A stretch of 64,000 bases of DNA from CAIYXB01 sp038146805 (lineage in GTDB: Bacteria; Cyanobacteriota; Vampirovibrionia; LMEP-6097). Made by a program: the position numbers and the translations under genes. The stretch lies in contig JAYQSH010000004.1 in NCBI GenBank assembly GCA_038146805.1, positions 62,001 to 126,000 on the forward strand, written 5' to 3'. The notes under the pieces are model-generated. The model did not search any database, was not told the DNA's origin, and was given only the letters and a program-made list of their open reading frames with translations. Numbering within the stretch: position 1 is the stretch's first letter; each line of letters starts with the position of its first letter. This document shows positions 44,752 through 53,119 of the stretch, piece after piece.

Positions 44752-44820
44752 CGATAGCTAGGAGAATTTCACTCCTATTTTTCCTTTTCTTGGTGTACAA
44801 CCTGTGACGTTGGTCTGAAA

Positions 44821-44896
44821 TGGTGGACAGTACAAGACTTGAACTTGTGACCCCTTGCGTGTCGAGCAAGTGCTCTACCAACTGAGCTAACTGTCC
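44821..44896 (-). tRNA. tRNA-Val (anticodon GAC) with an unusual C33
   Basis: Complete cloverleaf with encoded CCA: acceptor GGACAGT/ACTGTCC, D arm GCTC/GAGC, anticodon stem CTTGC/GCAAG, T arm ACAAG/CTTGT, A73. The anticodon loop is TCGACAC, giving GAC at 34-36. Position 33, almost always U, is C here, as if the usual CU at 32-33 were swapped. A73 with anticodon A35 and C36 fits valine identity. Confidence 0.85.
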
Positions 44897-45172
44897 TTTC
44901 TTTCAGTGAAACAAACGAGCACTTGCAAGTGCCTTTTGTAACTTCGTTCGAGCGTGAACGCTCTCACCAGCAACTGAGCTAACTGTCCTTTCTTTCAGTG
45001 AAACAAACGAGCACTTGCAAGTGCCTTTTGTAACTTCGTTCGAGCGTGAACGCTCTCACCAGCAACTGAGCTAACTGTCCTTTCTTTCAGTGAAACAAAC
45101 GAGCACTTGTAAGTGCCTTTTGTAACTTCGTTCGAGCGTGAACGCTCTCACCAGCAACTGAGCTAACTGTCC
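44897..45172 (-). repeat. Three 92-bp tandem repeats carrying the tRNA-Val 5' end
   Basis: Units at 44897-44988, 44989-45080 and 45081-45172, with one base difference noticed in the third. On the minus strand each begins GGACAGTTAGCTCAGTTG, identical to tRNA positions 1-18, then CTGGTGAGAGCG and a hairpin CGTTC/GAACG and a palindrome GCACTTGCAAGTGC. The array lies immediately upstream of the complete tRNA, so transcription would pass through three 5' pieces first. Confidence 0.9.
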
Positions 45173-45272
45173 GCTAAAAAAGCAGCAAAGAAATTCTAGC
45201 ATTTAAAAGTAACTACTGAATCTTAACTAGTTAAAATTGGATAAAAATTTGCAATAATACGTCTATAAATAT

Positions 45273-46064
45273 ATGAAGCTAGAGCTTGACTTTTTGCTGA
45301 TACAAACTTTTTTAGGTTTTTTGCTTGCCATGTTTAGAGTACAGGGCTTTTTTCTCTCAGCTCCAATTTTTTCAAGATCAAGTATTCCTGTATTAATAAA
45401 AATAGGTATTTCGTTTTTGTATTGTTTATGGTTTTATGATGCAATTTTTGCGAACGGACAACAAATTTTAAGCTATCATCCAGCTATCATTTTGATTTTA
45501 GTATTTATTGAATTTACTATTGGCTATCTTTTTGGTTTTTTAGTCAATTTGGTTTTTGATGCAATTTTAACTTTCGCCCATTTACTCGGTACTCAATTCG
45601 GTATGAGTTCAGCAACTGTTTTTAACGCGAGCCTTGCTTCACCCACAAACCCAACAGGTATTTTCTTTTCAACAATTGCATTTTTATATTTTATAAGTTT
45701 TGGCGGTCTTTATAACATCAGCTTTATACTCAAAAAAACTTTTGAATTTATTGCTATCAATGATTACTCAACAAATATCAATCTTCTCTTTGTTAATTTT
45801 GCTCAAGTATTTAGTCAGATATTTATTCTTAGCCTTAAGTTTATTTTGCCTTTGATCGCACTTATGTTTGTAGTTGATATTTTTGTAGCGATTTTCTCTA
45901 AGATATTACCGCAAGCAAGTATGTTTTTTTTGATTATGCCAAACAAATTAATCCTAGCTGCCATTATAAGCATTATAGTCATAGCTCCTTTAAACAATGG
46001 ACTGCAAGAGTATTTTGATGAAACATTATTAGGTCTTTTAGACCAACTCTTTTATATCAACTAA
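45273..46064 (+). CDS. fliR: Flagellar biosynthesis protein FliR
   Basis: Inner-membrane export-gate protein, 263 residues, with about six membrane segments. Family features include FRVQGFFLSAPIFSRSSIPV near the N-terminus, LVFDAILTFAHLLGTQFGMS and the C-terminal YFDETLLGLL. FliR joins FliP and FliQ to form the export channel core, and FlhB wraps around it. flhB follows 52 bp downstream in the same direction. TAATAC and AT-rich bases lie shortly upstream of the ATG, with no strong ribosome site. Confidence 0.94.
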   Translation: MKLELDFLLIQTFLGFLLAMFRVQGFFLSAPIFSRSSIPVLIKIGISFLYCLWFYDAIFANGQQILSYHPAIILILVFIEFTIGYLFGFLVNLVFDAILTFAHLLGTQFGMSSATVFNASLASPTNPTGIFFSTIAFLYFISFGGLYNISFILKKTFEFIAINDYSTNINLLFVNFAQVFSQIFILSLKFILPLIALMFVVDIFVAIFSKILPQASMFFLIMPNKLILAAIISIIVIAPLNNGLQEYFDETLLGLLDQLFYIN

Positions 46065-46116
46065 AGCAATTAGACTAGTGCTAAGTATTGAGGCTTGGGC
46101 ATGAAATTACTAGTAA

Positions 46117-47190
46117 ATGTCGGAAAAAAGTTCAAGAACAGAACGGGCCTCGCAATATAAACTGCGAAAAGCCAGAGAAAAAGGTCAAGTTGGAAGGTCA
46201 CAGGATCTTTCAGGTACAGTAGTTTTTGTTGTTGGTCTTTTTATGACTTATTTTTTTAGTAAAGGAATTTTCAATTTATTTCAAAAACAATTTTATAGTT
46301 TTACACATGATTTTAATTTTGCTAGTTTAAATGATGCTGAATTAAACAAAATTTTGTTTGTCTCAATCAAAGATTATTTTATGGTCATGGCTCCAATTTT
46401 AGCTTCAATTTTTATTGCTGCTTTTGTTTCTTCTGCAAGTCAAGTGGGTTTTCATTTTTCAACCGAACCTTTAAATCCAAGCTTTGAAAAAATCAATCCA
46501 GTAGATGGTTTTAAAAGATTAATGTCTTTAAAAGGCTTAATGCAAACTTTAATTGCCGCAACAAAAATGATTTTGATTATAGCTGTTACTAGCTCAGTAC
46601 TGCTTAATGAAAACAATACAGTTTTTCTTTTGAACCTTGCACAAAATAATTTTATTTTGTCAAAGTTTTCAAGTATGCTCTTTGAACTAATTGTAAAAGC
46701 TTCTATCACTTTAATGCTAATTGCAATTATAGATTTTGCTTATCAAAAATGGCAGTTTTTAGAAGATCAAAAAATGAGTAAGCAAGATCAAAAAGATGAG
46801 TACAAGGAAATTGAAGGTAATCCTGAAATAAAATCTAGATTAAAAAATATCCAAAGAAAAACTGCTCAAAAACGTGGACTAAAACAAGCAGTTCAAGATG
46901 CTGACGTGGTTGTAACTAACCCTTTTCATATTGCGGTTGCACTGAAGTATGACAGAGAGAGCGATAACGCTGCGCCGATTGTTGTTGCCAAGGGTGCAAG
47001 ATTACTTGCCCAAAGAATTCGTGAATTTGCCAAGGAAGCAGATATTGAAATTATTCAAAATATCCCACTTGCCCGCGCTCTTTATAAACAATGTAAAGTT
47101 GATATGGAAATTATTCCGGAGCTTTATGTTGCAGTCGCTGAGATACTTGCAATTGTCTTCAAAAAAACAGATAAAAAAAACAGATTCTAA
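46117..47190 (+). CDS. flhB: Flagellar export switch protein FlhB, with NPFH cleavage motif
   Basis: 357 residues: four membrane segments in the first ~210 residues, then a cytoplasmic domain after a charged linker (KMSKQDQKDEYKEIEGNPEI). FlhB cleaves itself between Asn and Pro of a conserved NPTH to change substrate specificity from hook to filament proteins. Here the motif is Asn268-Pro269-Phe270-His271 (VVTNPFHIAVALKY): Thr is replaced by Phe. The N-terminus SEKSSRTERASQYKLRKARE is typical. Its stop overlaps that of the convergent apt gene. Confidence 0.95.
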   Translation: MSEKSSRTERASQYKLRKAREKGQVGRSQDLSGTVVFVVGLFMTYFFSKGIFNLFQKQFYSFTHDFNFASLNDAELNKILFVSIKDYFMVMAPILASIFIAAFVSSASQVGFHFSTEPLNPSFEKINPVDGFKRLMSLKGLMQTLIAATKMILIIAVTSSVLLNENNTVFLLNLAQNNFILSKFSSMLFELIVKASITLMLIAIIDFAYQKWQFLEDQKMSKQDQKDEYKEIEGNPEIKSRLKNIQRKTAQKRGLKQAVQDADVVVTNPFHIAVALKYDRESDNAAPIVVAKGARLLAQRIREFAKEADIEIIQNIPLARALYKQCKVDMEIIPELYVAVAEILAIVFKKTDKKNRF

Positions 47191-47741
47191 ATATTTAAGA
47201 TAGAAAAAACTTCAACTCCCTGAGCTTCAAGTTTTTCACGTGCATTTAAAAAGCCAAGTTCAATAACAAAACCAGCTCCAACAACAGTGCCACCAGCTTT
47301 TTTTACAAGTTCAATTGTTGCACTACAGCTACCACCAGTTGCAAGTAAATCATCAATGATAATCACTTGTGGGTTTTCAACTCCAGCAAAAGCATCTTCG
47401 TGAATACATAAAGTATCGCTACCATACTCAAGCTCGTAGCTATGTTCAATTGTCTTTGCAGGTAACTTACCGGGTTTTCTAATTGGTGTTACGCCACAAT
47501 TTAACAAATAAGAAACAGGTGTTGCAAAAATAAAACCGCGTGATTCAGGTGCGGCGATAAAATCAATTTTCTTGTCTTTAAAATTTTGCGCTAAAACATC
47601 AATCGTTAATTTTAAGGCTTTAGGGTCGCTCAACAAAGTAGTAATATCTTTGAAAATAATTCCTGGCTTTGGGAAATCTGCGATATCTCTAATAGAGTTT
47701 TTAATGTATTCTGTAGGGTTTTCCATAATATTTGTGTTCAT
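47187..47741 (-). CDS. apt: Adenine phosphoribosyltransferase
   Basis: Salvages adenine with PRPP to AMP in the cytoplasm. Landmarks: IRDIADFPKPGIIFKDITTL, AAPESRGFIF, and the PRPP loop VIIIDDLLATGGSCSA. I start at the ATG encoding MNTNIMEN (184 residues); a longer version would use a TTG four codons upstream. Family length is about 170-185. It is convergent to flhB with a 4-bp overlap of stops. Confidence 0.96.
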   Translation of the reverse strand: MNTNIMENPTEYIKNSIRDIADFPKPGIIFKDITTLLSDPKALKLTIDVLAQNFKDKKIDFIAAPESRGFIFATPVSYLLNCGVTPIRKPGKLPAKTIEHSYELEYGSDTLCIHEDAFAGVENPQVIIIDDLLATGGSCSATIELVKKAGGTVVGAGFVIELGFLNAREKLEAQGVEVFSILNI

Positions 47742-47874
47742 AATCAATTCCAAAATACTTAATATAGCAAATAATGCGTATTTTAGTCTTTTTTTTCATT
47801 TTGTTATGACGGTTTGGTCGTTTTTTGAGTGAAATTATTGTATTATACTTCTTATAGTTTGGAATATTAAAGAA

Positions 47875-48732
47875 GTGACTTTGCAAAAACTAAAATTAAT
47901 TGATCTTATTGACGAAGTTGAAAAAAAATCTTTTTATCAGGACAATATTTTTCATGAAAGACAAATGAATTCATGCCCTATTGGCTGTGAAGGTTGTGCT
48001 GTTTCTGCTGTTACTAGCGCAAAAGGAGCTATTAGTTATGGTGAGCTCTATGATTTTTACAAAGAAGCAAATAGCTTAGGTGTTAGTCTAAAAATCACAA
48101 AAGTAGAAGGTTACGATCCTGTTTTTGTACAATATGAAGATTCTAAATTAATACCTTTTGCCGCTTCAGTGCAAGCTTGTGTTGATTTTGGACACCAAAT
48201 TATCACCCCAGTTTGTACAACTGGCTCATGGAAAGCAGAACGTACCAAATGGCAAATTAAAGAGCTTGGTAAACTTACCAATAAATATAGAAGTTTTACT
48301 TATCCATCGGGCAATTTTGGTGAGCATTTTGTTTTAAGTGTGCCACGTGAAATCAATATGTTCAAAAACGCCAAATATGATTTTAATGAACATGTGACTA
48401 AAATTGTTCAAGATATAAATTTGCTTACTGTTGGTGGTAATTTACAAGTTTTAGTTTATTTCAATAGCAAAGTTGCTGGTGATTTTGAAGTTGCCGCTGA
48501 CATAAAAAAAGCTGTTGAACAAGAATTATCTAAGATTCAAAAAGAAAGAGCTGAGATTTTGGTTACAGATTTTAATTGTGAAACTTTACCAGAATCGTGT
48601 TTTCGTTATAAAAATTCAGTTCTTATCTGTGATAAAGGTTTTGCGCCAATAAACCAAGATAGTTTGGATTGGGGAGCGGATTTAAAATTAATTTCACAAC
48701 AAGAGTTAATTAAGCGTATGGTTGTGGTTTAA
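47875..48732 (+). CDS. Unknown 285-aa protein with a CX3CX2C cluster motif
   Basis: No family recognised with certainty. Near the N-terminus is SCPIGCEGCAVS, which has the Cys-x3-Cys-x2-Cys spacing of radical SAM iron-sulfur sites, preceded by FHERQMN. The region after it (SYGELYDFYKEANSLGVSLKITKVEGYDPV) could be the alpha/beta start of a partial barrel, as in radical SAM enzymes, and more Cys residues occur later. Start GTG at 47875 follows AAAGAA; a TATTATACT promoter lies about 30 bases upstream. The 211-aa membrane protein follows 8 bp downstream. Radical SAM activity is inferred, not shown. Confidence 0.75.
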   Translation: MTLQKLKLIDLIDEVEKKSFYQDNIFHERQMNSCPIGCEGCAVSAVTSAKGAISYGELYDFYKEANSLGVSLKITKVEGYDPVFVQYEDSKLIPFAASVQACVDFGHQIITPVCTTGSWKAERTKWQIKELGKLTNKYRSFTYPSGNFGEHFVLSVPREINMFKNAKYDFNEHVTKIVQDINLLTVGGNLQVLVYFNSKVAGDFEVAADIKKAVEQELSKIQKERAEILVTDFNCETLPESCFRYKNSVLICDKGFAPINQDSLDWGADLKLISQQELIKRMVVV

Positions 48733-48740
48733 TTTATTTC

Positions 48741-49376
48741 ATGAGCAATAATTTTACAAAAGATTTATTAAATGATGTTTTTGAATATCTAAAATCAGCA
48801 AAAGGTTTAGCACTAAAAAAACTTTCTGATAATAGCTCTAGTCTCTTCAAAAAAGAAATTTTTGTTTTAATTCTTTTGTCTTTTACTTATAGAATGTTTT
48901 TGCCAAGTCATTGGTTTGATGGCTCTTTAATAATTCAACTGGTGTTTGCTCCATTTGCTTTGTATTTTTCGGTGCCAGTTTTTTATTATTTTTGTCAAAT
49001 TTGTTTGGAAAATTTTCAGTCATCTTCAGAGCGCAATGATATTGAGGCAAAGGCTTTGTACACATTTGCTTATCTTTTTGTTTTGCCGCAAGTGCTATTT
49101 TGTTTTATAGATATATTCTTGGATATACTGGATAATTTTGGTTTTTTTGGTGCTTTGCTAAAAGTTTTATTGGCTTCTTTTAAATTGGTAATTATTTTAG
49201 TTTTGTTTTTTGTGCATTTTTTGTCTGTGATAAAAGTCACAAGACCAAATGACTTTAGCTTGTTTACTTGTATTTTATATTTCTTTCAAGCAATAGTTGA
49301 ATTTATTAAAAATACATTTGGCATAAATGCTTGGCAAGAAATAATGGTTGATAGTAAAGGTGTAAAAGAGGTTTAG
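48741..49376 (+). CDS. Unknown 211-aa integral membrane protein (Yip1-like layout)
   Basis: Starts with a cytoplasmic amphipathic segment of about 40 residues, followed by four to five hydrophobic helices (for example EIFVLILLSFTY, FAPFALYFSVPVFYYFCQI, LVIILVLFFVHFLSVI). The layout resembles Yip1-family proteins but no signature is certain. The start is 8 bp after the stop of the CX3CX2C protein, so both are likely in one operon. It ends next to a convergent gene. Confidence 0.65.
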   Translation: MSNNFTKDLLNDVFEYLKSAKGLALKKLSDNSSSLFKKEIFVLILLSFTYRMFLPSHWFDGSLIIQLVFAPFALYFSVPVFYYFCQICLENFQSSSERNDIEAKALYTFAYLFVLPQVLFCFIDIFLDILDNFGFFGALLKVLLASFKLVIILVLFFVHFLSVIKVTRPNDFSLFTCILYFFQAIVEFIKNTFGINAWQEIMVDSKGVKEV

Positions 49377-49766
49377 TTAAGCCCCAAAATTTCTTTTGCG
49401 AGTTTTAAATTCTTTAATAGCATTTTGGTAATCAGTAAAACAAAAATCTACTTCATCTTTTTCAATGAAAATTATTTCAGCATAGTTTAATCCAGTCACT
49501 AAGGCATTCTCTAAGGATTTGTTCTGAGAGATTTTTATCACTAAATCTAATTCTTCTTCTAATCCTTTAATATCTTCTTCAGTGAAATTTTTGCGCTCGG
49601 GGTTTTTCAAAAGCATAGCTAATGCTTTTTCTAAAAAAATTTCTCTTCCTTGACCTGCTTGTAAGATTTTGAGTTCAATGTTTTCTTGGCTATTGAAATC
49701 TATAAAATCTTGTTCAAGATTAATGGCATTACTTAGTATTAATCCGGCTTTGATAGTTTTTGACAT
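49377..49766 (-). CDS. Unknown 129-aa acidic protein downstream of the antiporter
   Basis: No family recognised. Soluble, Glu/Lys-rich, helical, ending in a basic tail (KEFKTRKRNFGA). Its start abuts the stop of the antiporter gene (49767), so the two are co-transcribed and probably translationally coupled. A regulatory role for the transporter is possible but only suggested by position. Confidence 0.65.
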   Translation of the reverse strand: MSKTIKAGLILSNAINLEQDFIDFNSQENIELKILQAGQGREIFLEKALAMLLKNPERKNFTEEDIKGLEEELDLVIKISQNKSLENALVTGLNYAEIIFIEKDEVDFCFTDYQNAIKEFKTRKRNFGA

Positions 49767-50987
49767 TTATAAATATTCTTCTTTGGGTTGACTTTTAATT
49801 AAAAAGTTTAATACTGGAGGCGGTATTAAAGTTGTTAATATTACTACAATCACAGTGATGGCATAAAGTCTATCGTCAACGACTCCAATTGATTTTCCGA
49901 CCGTTGCAAAAATCAATCCGACTTCACCACGAGGCACCATTCCAAAGCCAATAATTGCTCTATTGATTTTAGTGCCACTTGTAAAACACCAACCACAAAT
50001 TAATTTACCAACTATGGCAACACTAGTGAGCAATAGTGCCGCTACTAAAATACTGGGGTTTGCAAAAACAGTTAAATCAACTTGCATTCCTGTGAGTATA
50101 AAAAATATAGGCACCAAAAAATAAGCTATTGGTCGTATGTAATCTTCAGGTGTGCTTCTATCTTTAAAAGGTTCAAAGTGTACGTCCTCTAAAACTAAGC
50201 CAATAGCAAAAGCACCAACTATTGTTGCTAAGCCCACTTGGTCAGCCAAGTAAGCACCAAAAAAACAAAATATAAGCATAGTGCTGAGCATCATGCCCGG
50301 AAGTTTTAAAAGTGAAAAAGTTTTTACGGTTGTCTTAGCAAAAACTTTTCCTAAAAATAATGCAATAACAACAAAGCCAATTGCTTTTGTGCTTATGATG
50401 GCAATATTAGAAGCTTCTACAGATCCAGTTTGAGCGACACCAGCAACAATTGCCAAAATTATTAAACCTAAAATATCGTCAATAACGGCGGCTCCCAAAA
50501 CAATGCGCGCTTCTTTTTGTTTGGTGTAGTTTAAATCTTTAAAAACTCTTGCTGTGATGCCAACTGAAGTTGCAGTTAAAATCGCACCCATAAAGACTTT
50601 GGAAATTTCAGCAAGGTCCGGCAGAATAATGCCCGAGGCATAATAGCCAATAGCAAAAGGCGTAACAACTCCAGCAATAGCAACCAAGAACGATTGCACA
50701 CCAACGGCGAGCATTTCATCGATTTTAGATTCCAAGCCAACTTCAAACAATAATATGATGACACCCAAGCTAGATAAAATCTCAATAGTATGGTTGTGTG
50801 CGATATGTGAAAAATTATTGTAATTAAGAAGAGTTAGATTTCCCAAGATAATACCTGCGGTGAGCTCTCCTAATACATCTGGTTGATTAAAATAGCTAGC
50901 GACAGCGCCGCCTATTTTTGCTGAAAGCAGTATAACAACAAGCGCAAAAAGCACAGGAACTACGGGATCGTGGTGAAGATTTTCCAT
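49767..50987 (-). CDS. Sodium/proton antiporter, CPA2 family
   Basis: 406 residues with about 12 membrane helices. Family landmarks are QPDVLGELTAGIILG, SLGVIILLFEVGLE, TATSVGITARVF and AAVIDDILGLIILA, where the Asp pair is the expected ion site, and RGEVGLIFAT. CPA2 members exchange Na+ or K+ for H+ at the inner membrane. It lacks the C-terminal RCK/TrkA-N domain of Kef channels. Ion choice cannot be told from sequence. The promoter region is divergent from tuf. Confidence 0.9.
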   Translation of the reverse strand: MENLHHDPVVPVLFALVVILLSAKIGGAVASYFNQPDVLGELTAGIILGNLTLLNYNNFSHIAHNHTIEILSSLGVIILLFEVGLESKIDEMLAVGVQSFLVAIAGVVTPFAIGYYASGIILPDLAEISKVFMGAILTATSVGITARVFKDLNYTKQKEARIVLGAAVIDDILGLIILAIVAGVAQTGSVEASNIAIISTKAIGFVVIALFLGKVFAKTTVKTFSLLKLPGMMLSTMLIFCFFGAYLADQVGLATIVGAFAIGLVLEDVHFEPFKDRSTPEDYIRPIAYFLVPIFFILTGMQVDLTVFANPSILVAALLLTSVAIVGKLICGWCFTSGTKINRAIIGFGMVPRGEVGLIFATVGKSIGVVDDRLYAITVIVVILTTLIPPPVLNFLIKSQPKEEYL

Positions 50988-51167
50988 TTGTTCATTATAA
51001 TATCATTGCTTTTTTATAAATAAAAAAATTTTTTTGCCTAATTTACATAAAGCTTTATCAATTACTTAATGATTTGGGGTGTAAATTATTCATCTTTCTG
51101 ATAATATATAACTTGAATTTTGGTCAATATGACCAGGGAATGTTAGTTTTTTTTAAAAGGATAACAA

Positions 51168-52385
51168 ATGGCAAGAGTAAAATTTGAAAGAACAAAACCT
51201 AACGTTAACGTTGGTACTATTGGTCACGTTGACCATGGTAAAACAACTTTAACAGCAGCTATATGTATGACTTTAGCTGCAACTGGAAGAGCACAATCGA
51301 AAAAATATGATGAGATTGATGCTGCTCCTGAAGAAAAAGCGCGTGGTATTACAATTAATACAGCGCACGTTGAGTACGAAACTGAAACGCGTCACTATGC
51401 ACACGTTGACTGTCCGGGTCACGCTGACTATGTAAAAAACATGATTACTGGTGCGGCGCAAATGGATGGTGCGATCTTAGTTGTATCTGCAGCTGATGGT
51501 CCTATGCCTCAGACTCGTGAGCATATTCTTCTTGCTCGTCAAGTTGGTGTTCCACATATCGTTGTATTTTTAAACAAATGCGATATGGTTGACGATGAAG
51601 AATTGTTAGAGTTAGTAGAAATGGAAACTCGTGAATTACTTTCTAAGTATGAGTTTGACGGTGATAATATCACTTTCATCAAAGGCTCTGCTTTAAAAGC
51701 TGTTGAGCAAATGACATCAAACGGTTCAACTGCTAAAGGTGATAATGAGTGGACAGATAAAATTTATGATTTAATGGATGCTGTTGACGCTTCTATTCCA
51801 ACTCCTGAAAGAGATGTTGATAAAGCATTTTTGATGGCTGTTGAGGACGTGTTTACTATTACTGGTCGTGGTACTGTTGCTACTGGTAGAGTTGAGCGTG
51901 GAATTATCAAAGTTGGTGATGAAGTTGAGATTATTGGTCTTTCTGAAGAACCTAGAAAAACAGTTGTAACTGGTTGTGAGATGTTTAGAAAAACTCTTGA
52001 CGAAGTTCAAGCTGGTGATAATGCTGGTGTTCTACTTCGTGGTATCGATAGAGAAGACATCGAGCGTGGTCAAGTTATTGCAAAACCGGGTTCAATTAAG
52101 CCACATACTAAATTTGTAGGTAGCGTTTATGTTCTTACAAAAGAAGAGGGTGGTCGTCACACTCCTTTCTTTAAAGGATACAGACCTCAGTTCTATATCA
52201 GAACAACTGATGTGACTGGTAACGTTATTTTACCTGAAGGTGTTGAAATGGTAATGCCTGGTGATAATATTGAAATGACTATTGAGTTGATTCAACCTGT
52301 AGCGATCGAAGATGGAATGAGATTTGCGATCCGTGAGGGTGGAAAAACTGTTGGTGCTGGTGTAGTATCATCAATCATTGAATAG
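51168..52385 (+). CDS. tuf: Elongation factor Tu
   Basis: Delivers aminoacyl-tRNA to the ribosome A site. All GTPase motifs are present: GHVDHGKT, DCPGHAD, NKCD and the SAL-type loop GSALKA; domain 2 has GRGTVATGRVERG. 405 residues, about ten longer than E. coli EF-Tu because of an insertion near residues 185-195 (MTSNGSTAKGDNEW), as in cyanobacterial-type proteins. AAAAGGAT precedes the ATG as ribosome site. A strong terminator follows at 52411. Confidence 0.98.
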   Translation: MARVKFERTKPNVNVGTIGHVDHGKTTLTAAICMTLAATGRAQSKKYDEIDAAPEEKARGITINTAHVEYETETRHYAHVDCPGHADYVKNMITGAAQMDGAILVVSAADGPMPQTREHILLARQVGVPHIVVFLNKCDMVDDEELLELVEMETRELLSKYEFDGDNITFIKGSALKAVEQMTSNGSTAKGDNEWTDKIYDLMDAVDASIPTPERDVDKAFLMAVEDVFTITGRGTVATGRVERGIIKVGDEVEIIGLSEEPRKTVVTGCEMFRKTLDEVQAGDNAGVLLRGIDREDIERGQVIAKPGSIKPHTKFVGSVYVLTKEEGGRHTPFFKGYRPQFYIRTTDVTGNVILPEGVEMVMPGDNIEMTIELIQPVAIEDGMRFAIREGGKTVGAGVVSSIIE

Positions 52386-52410
52386 TTTATTTTCACAATT
52401 CATTTTAAAA

Positions 52411-52439
52411 AGACCCTAGTTTCTAGGGTCTTTTTTTTT
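52411..52439 (+). terminator. Rho-independent terminator of tuf
   Basis: 9-bp perfect stem AGACCCTAG/CTAGGGTCT with a 3-nt loop and a nine-base T-run. It starts 25 bp after the tuf stop, so tuf is not co-transcribed with rpsJ here. Confidence 0.95.
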
Positions 52440-52474
52440 AGTGCTATATTTAGAGTATTAGCTTATTAAAACTA

Positions 52475-53119
52475 ATGAAATTTAAAAATGTAATTTTAGT
52501 TGTTGTGATTTTTTCTTTGGGCTCTTGTGGTCTACTTACTGCTGGACAAAAAAAAATTGTAATCAAAAATGCTGCTGTTGTTGTTAAGGCAAAATATCCG
52601 GTTTTACAAAGTCCAAAGAATCAAAAAATTATTCAAAACTTTATCTATAAACAAATAAATGATTTTCAAAATGCTTACCCTGTTTCTGCACTTGAATACA
52701 AGCACAAGCTCAAAATTAGTTACAAGGTTTATAATTCAGCAGATTATAAATCTATAGTTTTTAAACTAAGATTTTTTGAGGAAAATATTTTAGAAAATAT
52801 GTTTTTGAAAAGTTTTGTTTTTAATATCCATAATGAAAATTTATTGAGAATAGCAGATTTTTTTGCTGAGGATATTAAACTAAGTCTTTTGGCATCTCAT
52901 GCTCAGAGCTACTTTAAAGAGCAGATGAAAGCTGAATACTATGATAAAGATAGAGTTCTCAGGGCAACTGCACCAAAGCTATCAAACTATAAAAATTTCT
53001 ACTTTGATAAGGGGCGTTTGCATATATTGTTTAATCCTTTTCAAGTTGCTAATTTTGAAGCTGGGTATTTTGACCTTGTTGTTCCAAAAAATATTGTTGA
53101 TCTGCAACTTCAAAATTGA
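52475..53119 (+). CDS. Lipoprotein with DUF3298/RsiV-like domain
   Basis: N-terminal lipoprotein signal with lipobox LGSC (Cys18), then KYPVLQSPKNQKIIQNFIYKQI and a C-terminal FDKGRLHILFNPFQVANFEA that follows the DUF3298 pattern (aromatic-rich, ending in a ...A-G-Y-F-x-L-x-V-P strand). Such domains occur in RsiV-type lysozyme-binding proteins and in PdaC-like enzymes. It is 214 residues, probably anchored to the periplasmic face of a membrane. Binding lysozyme is a family-based guess only. It lies convergent to the MBOAT gene. Confidence 0.8.
   Translation: MKFKNVILVVVIFSLGSCGLLTAGQKKIVIKNAAVVVKAKYPVLQSPKNQKIIQNFIYKQINDFQNAYPVSALEYKHKLKISYKVYNSADYKSIVFKLRFFEENILENMFLKSFVFNIHNENLLRIADFFAEDIKLSLLASHAQSYFKEQMKAEYYDKDRVLRATAPKLSNYKNFYFDKGRLHILFNPFQVANFEAGYFDLVVPKNIVDLQLQN

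Noticed and set aside
3694..47190. Dedicated injectisome-type secretion system
   Set aside because: Only flhA, fliR and flhB are present, with flagellar-type features; no secretin, needle or ATPase genes are in the window.
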